Assembly: GCF_001467025.1 (NCBI RefSeq)
Contig: NZ_LNXV01000009.1
Location: 1 to 64,000, forward strand
Direction: 5' to 3'
DNA length: 64,000 nucleotides
DNA from: Legionella brunensis
GTDB taxonomy: Bacteria > Pseudomonadota > Gammaproteobacteria > Legionellales > Legionellaceae
Shown here: one piece after another, positions 19,054-27,721 of the stretch
Position numbering within the stretch: position 1 is the stretch's first letter
Layout: each line of letters begins with the position of its first letter
The notes under the pieces: generated by a model
Seen by the model: only the letters and a program-made list of their open reading frames with translations
Told to the model about the DNA's origin: nothing
Database searches by the model: none
Translations under genes and position numbers: made by a program

Positions 19054-21291
19054 TTATTGGCAGCTTTTTGTTGCACAATGCAATACCTTGATATGCTTAC
19101 CTGTGGGGGTGTAGTAACTTGCAACGGGATTATTATTTATATCAAGTGCTAATGCACTATCTACACCTTGGGTCGTTGGGTCAACCGCAGTGATCACATT
19201 ACCTGCTGTACATGTTGCATTGCCGCAATAAAGTATCGATAGGGTGCTACTTGTTCCAAAGCTCACAATAGGATTCCCTGTTGTACTATCAATTTTTATT
19301 GAGGGCTGTAATCCAACATTTGGTCCGGTTACAGGGGATGCAATGGTATTCCCTGAATTACATGCTGCATTGCCACAGTGCAGTACTTTTAATGCTGCAT
19401 TTGCGGTATCCCAATAAGCAATCACGGGATTACCACTTGCGTCTAAAGTCACAGAGGTTGCGCGATGATCACCAGCTTGTGCGCCTGGATCCAGCACCGA
19501 TAGCGAATTGTTTTGTGCGGTACAATTAGCATCACCGCAGTGCAGCAATTTCAATTGATTTTTATCTGCGCGAAAAAAACTAACAACTGGATACCCTGAT
19601 GCATCAAGCACTAATGACACGCCACGCACATCAGCATTATCGGGATAAACTGGGAAGTCAGGCGACGCAATGCTATTGTTGGCTGAGCAATCTGCATCGC
19701 CACAGTGTACGATTCTTAATCCTTGATCAGATTGTCCAGCAGAGGCAATTACTGGATTACCAGAGGAATCAAGCGCCATAGATGAGGCACGTTTTGACAA
19801 GATATCTGGGGTATTAACTGGATTAACACCACTGCAATTTGCATTCGCACAATGCATTATTCGCATCACTTTAGCGCTAAAGTCATAAAAACTAATCACA
19901 GGATATCCATTAGTATCGATATCAAGAGATGTATCCCAGCCAACATTGGCGGTGGTGAGTGGGCTGGTAATTGAATTGCCTTGACTGCATGTTGTATCAC
20001 CACAATGTAGCAATTTCAGGTCACCATTTGTTTCATCCCAATAACTAACTACGGGTCTGCCATTGGCATCTAATTTAATTGCACCATATCGACCAACATC
20101 TGTTGCTGTGTCGCCAACATAAATTGAATTTGGGCCACACATGGGGCTACCACAGCGCAATATTTTGAGATTTGCATTGGTACCATCGTAATAACTAACA
20201 ACTGGATTACTGCTCGCATCAAGATTTAAAGAGGTGTATAGCCCCACATTTCCCGTACTATCTGGTACATTAATGATGTTGTTACTTGTGCAATTAGCAT
20301 TGCCACAGCGTATGACGTTTAAACTCTGATTGGTCAAATCATAGTAACTAATTGTCGGTATGTTATTTGTATCAAGTGATAATGATGAATAATAACCAGC
20401 AATCCCATTACCAGTAATTGAGGTAATCGAATTACCCGATGAACAAATTGTATTACCACAATGTAATACTTTTAATTTACCGTTTGTTAAATCCAGATAA
20501 CTCACTACGGGTCTTTGATTGCTATCTAGCTTTAATGATGGGTATCGACCCACATCACCAGCTGAGTCAACTGTTGTGATTGAATTGCCAGAATTACAAG
20601 CGCTATTTCCACAACGTAAAATCTTTAGCGAAGAATTCGTAAAATCAAAATAAGCAACTACTGGATTGCCAGCTGAATTCAATTTAATGGAGCTTTGCAC
20701 CCCATTACTGCTAGTTGTATCTGGCTGTACAATTGTGTTACCAAGCGTACAAGATGCATTCCCACAATGTAGAATTTTCAATCTTCCGCTGGTTGCATCG
20801 TAATAACTGACAACAGGAAAATTATTCTTATCAATTGTAACTGAAGTATATGTGCCAACTGTTCCAGTATTATCCGGTGTTGCAATGGTATTACTCGCTG
20901 AACAAGAGTTATTACCGCAGTGTAATACTTTTAATGCTGAATTTGCCTCATCATAATAACTCACGACAGGCTTACCAGTACTATCAAGTACAATCGAGGT
21001 GTATTTACCAATGTTTGTTGCTGCATCAGGCGTTACAATTGAATTAAATTGGCTGCAATTACGTGTAAAGCAATGCGCCACCTTCAGTTTCTGTTCAGTT
21101 GCATCATAATAGCTGATTGTTGGAAAGCCCTGGGAATCCAATGCTATTGATGTATATTGGCCTGTTACGCCATCAACATCAACTGCAACAATCTGATTAC
21201 CTATCGCAAAAGAAGTTGATGTAAAACCCAAGATGAAAAGAGAACCCAATGGAACAGCAACAAACCGCAAAATAGCACGCATCATACGCAT
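19054..21291 (-). CDS. Secreted protein of 14 Cys-pair repeats (propeller-like)
   Basis: The 745-residue protein has a signal peptide (about residues 1-29) and then fourteen repeats of about 50 residues. The unit is roughly D-x-G-x-V-G-x-Y-T-S-L-x-L-D-x-x-G-x-P-V-V-S-Y-Y-D-x-T-N, then LKVLHCGNxxC-x-x-x-NSI. The two Cys, seven to eight residues apart in each unit, probably form a disulphide, which fits an exported protein. Repeats 2-9 are the most regular; repeats 10-14 are more diverged. The SYYD and LDS-G-P elements suggest beta-propeller or beta-solenoid blades. Function is unknown; adhesion or binding is only a guess. AGGAAGGT precedes the ATG. Confidence 0.8.
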   Translation of the reverse strand: MRMMRAILRFVAVPLGSLFILGFTSTSFAIGNQIVAVDVDGVTGQYTSIALDSQGFPTISYYDATEQKLKVAHCFTRNCSQFNSIVTPDAATNIGKYTSIVLDSTGKPVVSYYDEANSALKVLHCGNNSCSASNTIATPDNTGTVGTYTSVTIDKNNFPVVSYYDATSGRLKILHCGNASCTLGNTIVQPDTTSSNGVQSSIKLNSAGNPVVAYFDFTNSSLKILRCGNSACNSGNSITTVDSAGDVGRYPSLKLDSNQRPVVSYLDLTNGKLKVLHCGNTICSSGNSITSITGNGIAGYYSSLSLDTNNIPTISYYDLTNQSLNVIRCGNANCTSNNIINVPDSTGNVGLYTSLNLDASSNPVVSYYDGTNANLKILRCGSPMCGPNSIYVGDTATDVGRYGAIKLDANGRPVVSYWDETNGDLKLLHCGDTTCSQGNSITSPLTTANVGWDTSLDIDTNGYPVISFYDFSAKVMRIMHCANANCSGVNPVNTPDILSKRASSMALDSSGNPVIASAGQSDQGLRIVHCGDADCSANNSIASPDFPVYPDNADVRGVSLVLDASGYPVVSFFRADKNQLKLLHCGDANCTAQNNSLSVLDPGAQAGDHRATSVTLDASGNPVIAYWDTANAALKVLHCGNAACNSGNTIASPVTGPNVGLQPSIKIDSTTGNPIVSFGTSSTLSILYCGNATCTAGNVITAVDPTTQGVDSALALDINNNPVASYYTPTGKHIKVLHCATKSCQ

Positions 21292-21446
21292 AGATACCTT
21301 CCTGGATAAAGTTAAATGATTGAAATGAACTATTAGGGGATACTAATATATCACAGATAGGTAAATACTTTAGCTACCCTATCTTGTTGTTGCAGGCTAT
21401 GGCTAGACGCAAGAATTTAAGTATAAATTTTTATGGTAGAGATGAT

Positions 21447-21926
21447 ATGACTTTGCGCTACATTAGATTAGGGATGGTAGGATCAGTCTCGTTATTTTTT
21501 AGTTTGGTGGCATTTAATAATCTAATAGATTCCACCAGTAACTTTCCTGCAGTACAACATGTATTGAGTATGGATACCACTTTCCAGGTTCCGGTATTGA
21601 TGAAGCGTGCGATTACGAATCCATCTATTCAGCGTGGGGTTTACTATTTTATCACGGTTTGGGAGCTATTGGCGGCGCTTATTTGTTGGATTGGTTGTTT
21701 GCGACTTTTAATCAATATTAATGCCAGTGATGTTCAATTTAATAAGGCAAAAAATGTAGCGTTTATCGGTTTATTTTTAGGTTTTATGCTATACATGGTT
21801 GGTTTTATTATTATTGCCAGCGAATGGTTTTGTATGTGGCAATCACCCACTTGGAACGTGCAGGCAACAGCGGGTTTATTTGTAAGCTTGATTATGCTTG
21901 TGATGATTTTTCTAGGATTATCATAG
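21447..21926 (+). CDS. DUF2165 small integral membrane protein
   Basis: The 159-residue protein (from ATG 21447) has four membrane segments and the DUF2165 pattern: VAFNNLIDSTSNFPAVQHVLSMD after helix 1, then VWELLAALICWIG in helix 2. Members are uncharacterised predicted membrane proteins. An upstream in-frame ATG at 21384 would add a charged segment with no family match, so the later start is preferred. It is divergent from the repeat protein. Confidence 0.7.
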   Translation: MTLRYIRLGMVGSVSLFFSLVAFNNLIDSTSNFPAVQHVLSMDTTFQVPVLMKRAITNPSIQRGVYYFITVWELLAALICWIGCLRLLININASDVQFNKAKNVAFIGLFLGFMLYMVGFIIIASEWFCMWQSPTWNVQATAGLFVSLIMLVMIFLGLS

Positions 21927-22158
21927 TGTGCAAGGAACCACCAAATGTGCGAAATAGGCTTTCCTGGGTATTTTGGTGAGCCTGAGTAGAGAGATGCAAT
22001 AAATGCTCACCAAGAGTAATATTTATTCCATATCTCCTATAACACAACAGCATTCTTAGCTAACCTTGATAGGAGGCATTATCTATTTCACTTGCTTTCT
22101 CCTAAAAGATACTTCATCGTTTATTCACAAGGCTCATCTAGAATAAAGGGATATCGAG

Positions 22159-22935
22159 ATGCCAACACAAGAGTGGCCAGCCCATGATTATGCGATTGGT
22201 TCATATATTCAAGCAAGCATTGCAGATAATTATTTGAAATGTTTGGATATAAAACTAACAGATTATGTTTTGGACATTGGATGTGGCAATGGAGCATTCA
22301 GTCGTAAGATTTTGGATAAAATCCCGCAAGGTCACTTTTTAGGGATAGATGCATCGGAAAACATGCTGACATTGGCAAGACAAGAAATAACTGATTACCC
22401 TAATACTAAATTGCTGCAAGCGGATGTATTAACTATGCCATTTGTAAATCAATTTGACTACATCGTCTCATTTTGGTGCTTGCAATGGTGTGCTTTTGCT
22501 ATAGAAAAAGCTTTTCTTAATATTTATAGGGCATTAAAAAACAATGGAAAAGTATTGTCTCTTTTCCCCTCAGGCGATGATCCTTTTATTACAAGCTACT
22601 ATCGTGTGCAAGAGTCCGGACAATTCCCCATGCTTAATAATTTTAAGCCACCAGTGGATTATCGGCACTTCCAAAATTTAGAAGAAAAAATACGTACGCT
22701 TCCCTTTAAACACATTAAGTTTGAACGTCTAAAGCATCAAATGCTTTTACCTTCTTTGGACATCTTTCGTAAATTTGTTAATGGTATTGCTTTTTTTCAA
22801 GGTCAAGTACCTGATAAGCACATTGACAGTATCAATGAAGCTTTGGTAGCCACCTATGAGCAAGAATGCCAAGAGAAGTTTGCTGGTGAGTATTGGTTTA
22901 CGTTGTCTGTTTATTTGTTTCGGGGTGAAAAATAA
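22159..22935 (+). CDS. Class I SAM-dependent methyltransferase
   Basis: The 258-residue protein has the SAM-binding motif I VLDIGCGNGAFS (about residues 36-47), an acidic ribose-binding residue in FLGIDASENML, and motif II/III regions QADVLTMPF and YIVSFWCLQW. It resembles the trans-aconitate/malonyl-ACP (Tam/BioC-like) methyltransferases, but the substrate is not readable. It is monocistronic, preceded by a 230-bp gap in which I see only short inverted repeats. Confidence 0.82.
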   Translation: MPTQEWPAHDYAIGSYIQASIADNYLKCLDIKLTDYVLDIGCGNGAFSRKILDKIPQGHFLGIDASENMLTLARQEITDYPNTKLLQADVLTMPFVNQFDYIVSFWCLQWCAFAIEKAFLNIYRALKNNGKVLSLFPSGDDPFITSYYRVQESGQFPMLNNFKPPVDYRHFQNLEEKIRTLPFKHIKFERLKHQMLLPSLDIFRKFVNGIAFFQGQVPDKHIDSINEALVATYEQECQEKFAGEYWFTLSVYLFRGEK

Positions 22936-23104
22936 TTTTTAATTGACTGTGTTGGAGCTATTTTTTTGATTTGCTTATTCGCCGAAATGTAAATAAATTT
23001 AAACAAAATGTTCTTAATAATTTCATATATGCTAAAATTATAAACATAAATTTTATTATATGCCCAGGTTATGGAAGATACGGTGTAACAAGGTAGAGTA
23101 TGTT

Positions 23105-24667
23105 ATGGCACCATCCTTATCTTTTTTTTCCCGAAAAGTACCCTCTAAGCAAGTCAGTGAGAGAAAGGGTAGATTTCTTAAAGCTAAAGAGCATGGGGCA
23201 TACCAATTAGTAGTTGAAGACTATGAGCCAATTCTTCAGCATTACATAGAAAAATACGGCCTCGAAGATATTGCTGTTGTAATTAATGGCACAACTGAAT
23301 TTGGTAGAAAAACTGTATCTGAGAATGCAGAAGAAATTCAAAAAAACATAGATTTATTTGAAAACGAAGATCTCCAATATGCCAATCTAGTTAGAAATTA
23401 TTGGGTGCTGCCCTCAGCCACAGTTCCTGCACCCTTCTATTTAAATAAAGTCGATGATAAGAAAACAGATTTTTCACCCTATTATGAAGAATTATATAAT
23501 GCTTTAAAGGACGATTTTTTAGATGAAAGAGGTCGTTTAAAAGAGTTAAGTCTAGAGCAGCTTAAAAGATTAAATCAAATTTGTTTACGTCTAAATTGTC
23601 GAGAAAAATTAGAAGAATATAGGGTTAAAATAGTTGAAGATCTAAATAATCGTAAGCAAAAAATATGTTTAACCAAAGAGCAGTCTTTAGAGGAAATAAA
23701 AAGGATACAAAAAAATTTAGGTGAAGATGAAAGTGTCATCTATTTTTTTACTAATAATGTGCGGACTGGACCTGCTCACTTTGAGTTTGTTCAAATTAAA
23801 AAAAATGAAATAATCAAACCAATCCATTGGTTTTTGCATAGCAGTAATATTATTGGTAAAAATGATCTCAACAATATTTTTATCCCAGATATATCTGATT
23901 TTATAAAGCCTTATATTAAGCCTCAATACTTACAGCCGCAAGTCGATGAGGTGAGTTGCGGAACATTGGGTATTTTATATTTAAAAGAGCTCTTAAAAAA
24001 TAACTGTCGGCAATTAAACGACTTCACATTAAGTTTACCTATATACAAGATACATAATCGCGAGGTAAGTCAGGGTAATTTATTCTTCCCTTCACCACAT
24101 GTTCTACGGTATTCCCAATCAAGTTTTTATAACGACGTTATTTTAGCTATGGTCAAACATGATCATGAGACAACCATTAAATTTAAAGACGCTAATTATA
24201 AAATAAAACCATTAAAGGTGATTTTAGAAGATTCAATTAAACTAGCGAAGGCCGACGGCAATATGGCTCTGGTGGCAGAAAATCAAAGGATACTTAAAAA
24301 TTTGCCTGCATTTCGTGAAAAATGGCTAATGGAATATAAAACAGAAATACAAAAAAGAAAGGCCATGCAAGGAGAAAAATACAATTTATATCTAGCCTAT
24401 TCCACGAAACGAATGCAGGCATTGGCACATCATCCAGAAGGATTACAAAAAGAACAAGCGAATGAACCTGATCTTATGACTGAAAAGGCGACAAAAAATG
24501 TCTCTCTTATAGAGCGCATTAAAAAAACTTTACAAATAACAGAGAAGAAAACGCCCCCTCGTTCCTATTTATTTCATCCGGAAGAGGCGATAACTAAGGT
24601 TGTTGATAACCCACTTTATGAGGGGGATAAGTTTCAAGAAAATCCATTCTATGAGCCTAAAAAATAA
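23105..24667 (+). CDS. Candidate effector, CE-clan (Ulp/YopJ-like) cysteine-hydrolase signature, C-terminal NPxY pair
   Basis: The 520-residue protein has no signal peptide. In the middle, HFEFVQIKKNEI (His225) is followed 60 residues later by QVDEVSCGTLGILYL (Gln near 279, Cys285). The His, Gln and Cys-Gly spacing matches CE-clan peptidases and acetyltransferases (Ulp1, YopJ), but the acidic residue expected about 17-19 residues after the His is not obvious. The C-terminus has two tyrosine motifs, NPLYEG and NPFYEP, in the last 25 residues. ATG 23105 is preferred to 23060 because of the AAGG/GTAGAG region before it. A Dot/Icm substrate role is inferred from these features and the genome type. 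Confidence 0.55.
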   Translation: MAPSLSFFSRKVPSKQVSERKGRFLKAKEHGAYQLVVEDYEPILQHYIEKYGLEDIAVVINGTTEFGRKTVSENAEEIQKNIDLFENEDLQYANLVRNYWVLPSATVPAPFYLNKVDDKKTDFSPYYEELYNALKDDFLDERGRLKELSLEQLKRLNQICLRLNCREKLEEYRVKIVEDLNNRKQKICLTKEQSLEEIKRIQKNLGEDESVIYFFTNNVRTGPAHFEFVQIKKNEIIKPIHWFLHSSNIIGKNDLNNIFIPDISDFIKPYIKPQYLQPQVDEVSCGTLGILYLKELLKNNCRQLNDFTLSLPIYKIHNREVSQGNLFFPSPHVLRYSQSSFYNDVILAMVKHDHETTIKFKDANYKIKPLKVILEDSIKLAKADGNMALVAENQRILKNLPAFREKWLMEYKTEIQKRKAMQGEKYNLYLAYSTKRMQALAHHPEGLQKEQANEPDLMTEKATKNVSLIERIKKTLQITEKKTPPRSYLFHPEEAITKVVDNPLYEGDKFQENPFYEPKK

Positions 24668-24927
24668 ACTCTTATTTAGGGTTTATCACTTATAAATTTG
24701 CTCACTAATCTTGCATTTAGACTCTTCAAGTTAACCTGTTTGTTCCAAAAACAATATTTTGTTCTATTATTTATCACATGGGGTGAAAATTTATTTCTAA
24801 ACTGGGACTGCGACTTGAGATAGCACAGTCAAAACGTCAATGGTTTTAGACAAAAAACATAATAAAAAAAACATAATAAAAAGTTGAGACCTATTTGACC
24901 AGTACAATGTCTGATAGGAGTTATATT

Positions 24928-25914
24928 ATGTCCACTAATATGTCAGCGAAACTTGAGAGTGTGGTTTTGTTAATGAACCAACTGGGATTAGAAATTAGGG
25001 ACATTGTCAAGCCAGGGAATAAACTTGAAAGTACTGAAGCGAGTACAAAATCATCGGCTCTTGCCTATTCACTAGCAGGTCTTTATTTAAATAAAAAATT
25101 TGATTCAAGTGATTTGATGTTCCCTAATAAAGCCAAGTTATATGGTGCAGCTGTAGCATTATATGGCGGTGGAGGGAATTGCGATCACTACTCTGCAATA
25201 ACAGAATATTTGTTTTCAACTGTAGTAAAACCAAAGTTAACGGCTGTGGGGGTGAGCGTTATTGGATATTCTCGTATTGCTGATCTTTATGCGAAACATT
25301 CATTTTTTGCATTTAAGGTGTTTGATCTAGAAACACAGCAAGAAGAGGTTATTGTGTGTGATCCTTGGGCTATTAGGGATGATAAATCTGCCACAGCAGC
25401 CAACTTAGAAGAAAATTATGTATTTGGCAAAAAAAGCTGGCAGTTAGAAGGTTTGAATAGCTTAGAAGGCCTTGGTAATTTTGAAACAATAGCTCAATCT
25501 ATTAATGCATTATATGACTTTGCTGCAAAAGTTGATGTTGAACTTCATCACAATTACCCAATTGAATACAGCCAAGCCGTTTCGAGTACTGGAGATGCAG
25601 TATTTTCTACCTATAGTAACGATGTATCCTTTTTAAAAAACTCTACTGAGGAAGCAATTTTACAAAAAACAAATCAAAGTTTACCTCATATATATGGCTT
25701 TTTTGGTGTCCAAGCACAATCCCAAAACCAAATTAATCAAGGTGATGATATGGAACACCAAGAGCAAATTGGAGAAATGGTGCAGGAAGAGCAAATTGAA
25801 GAAATGGTGCAGGAAGAGCAAATTGAAGAAATGGTGCAGGAAGAGAAAATTGAAGAAATGGAAAGTGAAGATAACATGGATCATGAAAATCGCCAAACTG
25901 GCATTCCCGGATAG
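24928..25914 (+). CDS. Candidate effector with transglutaminase-like Cys-His-Asp triad and acidic repeat tail
   Basis: The 328-residue protein contains GGGGNCDHYSAITEYL (Cys85), KHSFFAFKV (His124) and VCDPWAI (Asp145). The spacing (39 and 21 residues) and local sequence match the catalytic triad of the transglutaminase-like/papain fold. The C-terminus carries repeats of a nine-residue unit QEEQIEEMV and is very rich in Glu, which resembles the E-block features of Dot/Icm translocation signals. The start at 24928 is chosen for the AGGAG seven bases before it. No signal peptide is seen. The host target is unknown; deamidase, protease or transglutaminase chemistry are all possible. Confidence 0.55.
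   Translation: MSTNMSAKLESVVLLMNQLGLEIRDIVKPGNKLESTEASTKSSALAYSLAGLYLNKKFDSSDLMFPNKAKLYGAAVALYGGGGNCDHYSAITEYLFSTVVKPKLTAVGVSVIGYSRIADLYAKHSFFAFKVFDLETQQEEVIVCDPWAIRDDKSATAANLEENYVFGKKSWQLEGLNSLEGLGNFETIAQSINALYDFAAKVDVELHHNYPIEYSQAVSSTGDAVFSTYSNDVSFLKNSTEEAILQKTNQSLPHIYGFFGVQAQSQNQINQGDDMEHQEQIGEMVQEEQIEEMVQEEQIEEMVQEEKIEEMESEDNMDHENRQTGIPG
25765..25863 (+). repeat. 27-bp tandem repeat coding for QEEQIEEMV units
   Basis: About three and a half copies of a 27-bp unit lie in frame near the 3' end of the candidate transglutaminase-like effector gene. Copies are nearly identical, so copy number probably varies between strains without breaking the frame. Confidence 0.8.
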
Positions 25915-26052
25915 AGTATGCGACTTGGAATGCACCTTCAAGGTAGATGAGTTATTCCGTTTTGACAAGTACCGGATGCTATGCCAGTCTTAATCTAAAT
26001 GCGAGAGCCAATTTTGTTGGGAATTAACAAAATTAACTCAAGGACGACTCCT

Positions 26053-27060
26053 ATGACAAAAATTCACGCCTATGCGGCCCATAAAAAATCCGATCAACTT
26101 TCACCTTACGACTATACCTTGGGAGAAATTGGTCAGGAACAGGTAGATATTAAGGTGGAGTCATGTGGTATTTGCCATTCAGATCTATCTATGATCGACA
26201 ATGAGTGGGGTTTTAGTAGTTATCCTATTGTACCGGGTCATGAAGTAGTAGGTACTGTCATTGCAATAGGAAAGCGTGTTAAAAACTTAAAAGTTGGCCA
26301 GCGAGTTGGACTTGGATGGTTCAGCGGAAGTTGCATGTACTGCCATAGCTGTTTGCGTGGCGATCACAATCTTTGTGCTACAGCTGAGCAAACCATCGTA
26401 GGCAGGCATGGAGGATTTGCGAACATTGTACGCTGTAATTCCCTATGGGCTATTGTGTTGCCTGACAATTTGAACGCCGATAAAGCAGGCCCTTTGCTAT
26501 GTGGTGGTATTACTGTCTTTAATCCAATTGTGCAGTTTAATATATGTCCCACTCAACGTGTAGGAGTGATTGGAATTGGTGGCTTAGGCCATATGGCGCT
26601 GCAATTTCTTAATAAATGGGGATGTGAAGTTACTGCGTTTTCATCTACTGCAGCTAAAGAGGCAGAAGCCAAGCGCATGGGGGCCCATTATGTTGTTAAT
26701 AGTAATGACAGTAAAACGCTTCAGCAATTAGCAGGCAGATTTGATTTTATACTTAATACTGCTAATGCGAACCTTGATTGGCCCGCTTATATTAATATGC
26801 TTGCTCCAAGGGGAAGATTCCATACAGTGGGGGCTGTTCCAGACCCCATTGCGATCCCAGCTTTTTCTCTTATTCTTAGTCAGCGCAGTATATCAGGCTC
26901 ACCGCTCGGAAGCCCGGCGACTATTCAGGATATGCTTGAGTTTTGTGTGCGCCATAACATCGAGCCATTGACAGAGCATTTTGCAATGAAGGATGTTAAT
27001 AAGGCCCTTGATCACTTACGAGCTGGCAAAGCACGTTACCGTATCGTTTTAGACAATTAA
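26053..27060 (+). CDS. Zinc-dependent alcohol dehydrogenase (cinnamyl-alcohol-dehydrogenase/YahK type)
   Basis: The 335-residue protein has the catalytic zinc ligands in CGICHSDL and GHEVVG, the four-Cys structural zinc site (SCMYCHSCLRGDHNLC), and the NAD(P)-binding motif GVIGIGGLGHMALQ (about residue 173). It reduces aldehydes to alcohols in the cytoplasm, most likely with NADPH as in YahK-like enzymes. The start at 26053 follows AAGGA; an upstream in-frame ATG at 25999 adds a segment without family match. Confidence 0.92.
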   Translation: MTKIHAYAAHKKSDQLSPYDYTLGEIGQEQVDIKVESCGICHSDLSMIDNEWGFSSYPIVPGHEVVGTVIAIGKRVKNLKVGQRVGLGWFSGSCMYCHSCLRGDHNLCATAEQTIVGRHGGFANIVRCNSLWAIVLPDNLNADKAGPLLCGGITVFNPIVQFNICPTQRVGVIGIGGLGHMALQFLNKWGCEVTAFSSTAAKEAEAKRMGAHYVVNSNDSKTLQQLAGRFDFILNTANANLDWPAYINMLAPRGRFHTVGAVPDPIAIPAFSLILSQRSISGSPLGSPATIQDMLEFCVRHNIEPLTEHFAMKDVNKALDHLRAGKARYRIVLDN

Positions 27061-27721
27061 GGAGGTAAATTCGTAATGAATTGAGGTAACCCTTGTCGGC
27101 TAATGTGCGCAATAAAGAAACATTATTGTGTGCTGAAAACACGTCTTTGATAAAAAAGGAGTTACTTAAGTCGAGAAATTACTGGTGGCATGTTGAAATT
27201 ACAGCGTTTAAAAGGTATTCATTTCGACACATTACAGAGAGGATTGAGAAGTAAAGTTTATAAAAATATATCAGAGTCAAGACTGTTTTTTTATTATTTA
27301 TTTGTTAATATGTTGGACCGCAGTTCTATTTTTTAATTCACCAAATAGCTTGTGGATATTTATTTTAATCAATTCATTATTATTTACTCATTTTTTCTGC
27401 ACTGATTCTTTAATCCTTTACCGGGCAAAGACTTTTCCATATTTTATTTTGAAACGGTCTAATTTTTCTTATCCACAAAATCTGTGGATAACTCTGTGTA
27501 TACCTTATCAAACACCTTAAAGATTTAATAGTTAGAGGGATGTTTATGAATTCTGCAAACATGGTTGTATGATTCACCACATAGACAGCTTAAACCTTCT
27601 CTCTCACCAAGGTAGCGCAACAAGCTTCAATATCAAGGAAGTCGTAGCGCAATTCTCATACTGCGTTTAAGATATAGGGATTACGCTTTGCGTCAATAAT
27701 TTATAAGCTAAGGAGAGTTTG
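27061..27721. other. 660-bp gene-poor AT-rich stretch
   Basis: No convincing gene is seen. The stretch contains a perfect AAGGAGGT at 27059-27066 followed by a two-codon ORF (ATG AAT TGA at 27076), a possible 47-codon ORF at 27191-27334 without a good ribosome site, an AT-rich segment at about 27240-27460, and a cluster of DnaA-box-like sites at 27351-27503. The last 15 bases carry the ribosome site of the next gene. Confidence 0.5.
27351..27503. promoter_or_regulatory. Cluster of DnaA-box-like sites
   Basis: Two perfect DnaA boxes face each other: TTATCCACA at 27469-27477 and its complement TGTGGATAA at 27483-27491, five bases apart. A near match TGTGGATAT lies at 27351-27359 and a weaker one, TGTGTATAC, at 27495-27503. 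AT-rich DNA lies to the left. This could be a replication-related or DnaA-regulated site; neither dnaA nor other origin genes are nearby. Confidence 0.5.

Noticed and set aside
23080-23101. A short stretch resembling the 3' end of 16S rRNA (GTAACAAGGTA)
   Set aside because: Only about eleven bases match and the surrounding sequence is not rRNA; it is the leader of the CE-like gene.
25765-25863. Short tandem repeats as a CRISPR array
   Set aside because: The units are contiguous without spacers and code for protein; no cas genes are present.
27302-27520. A 72-codon hydrophobic ORF in the gene-poor stretch
   Set aside because: No good ribosome site, overlaps the DnaA-box cluster, and composition is what AT-rich DNA gives by chance.
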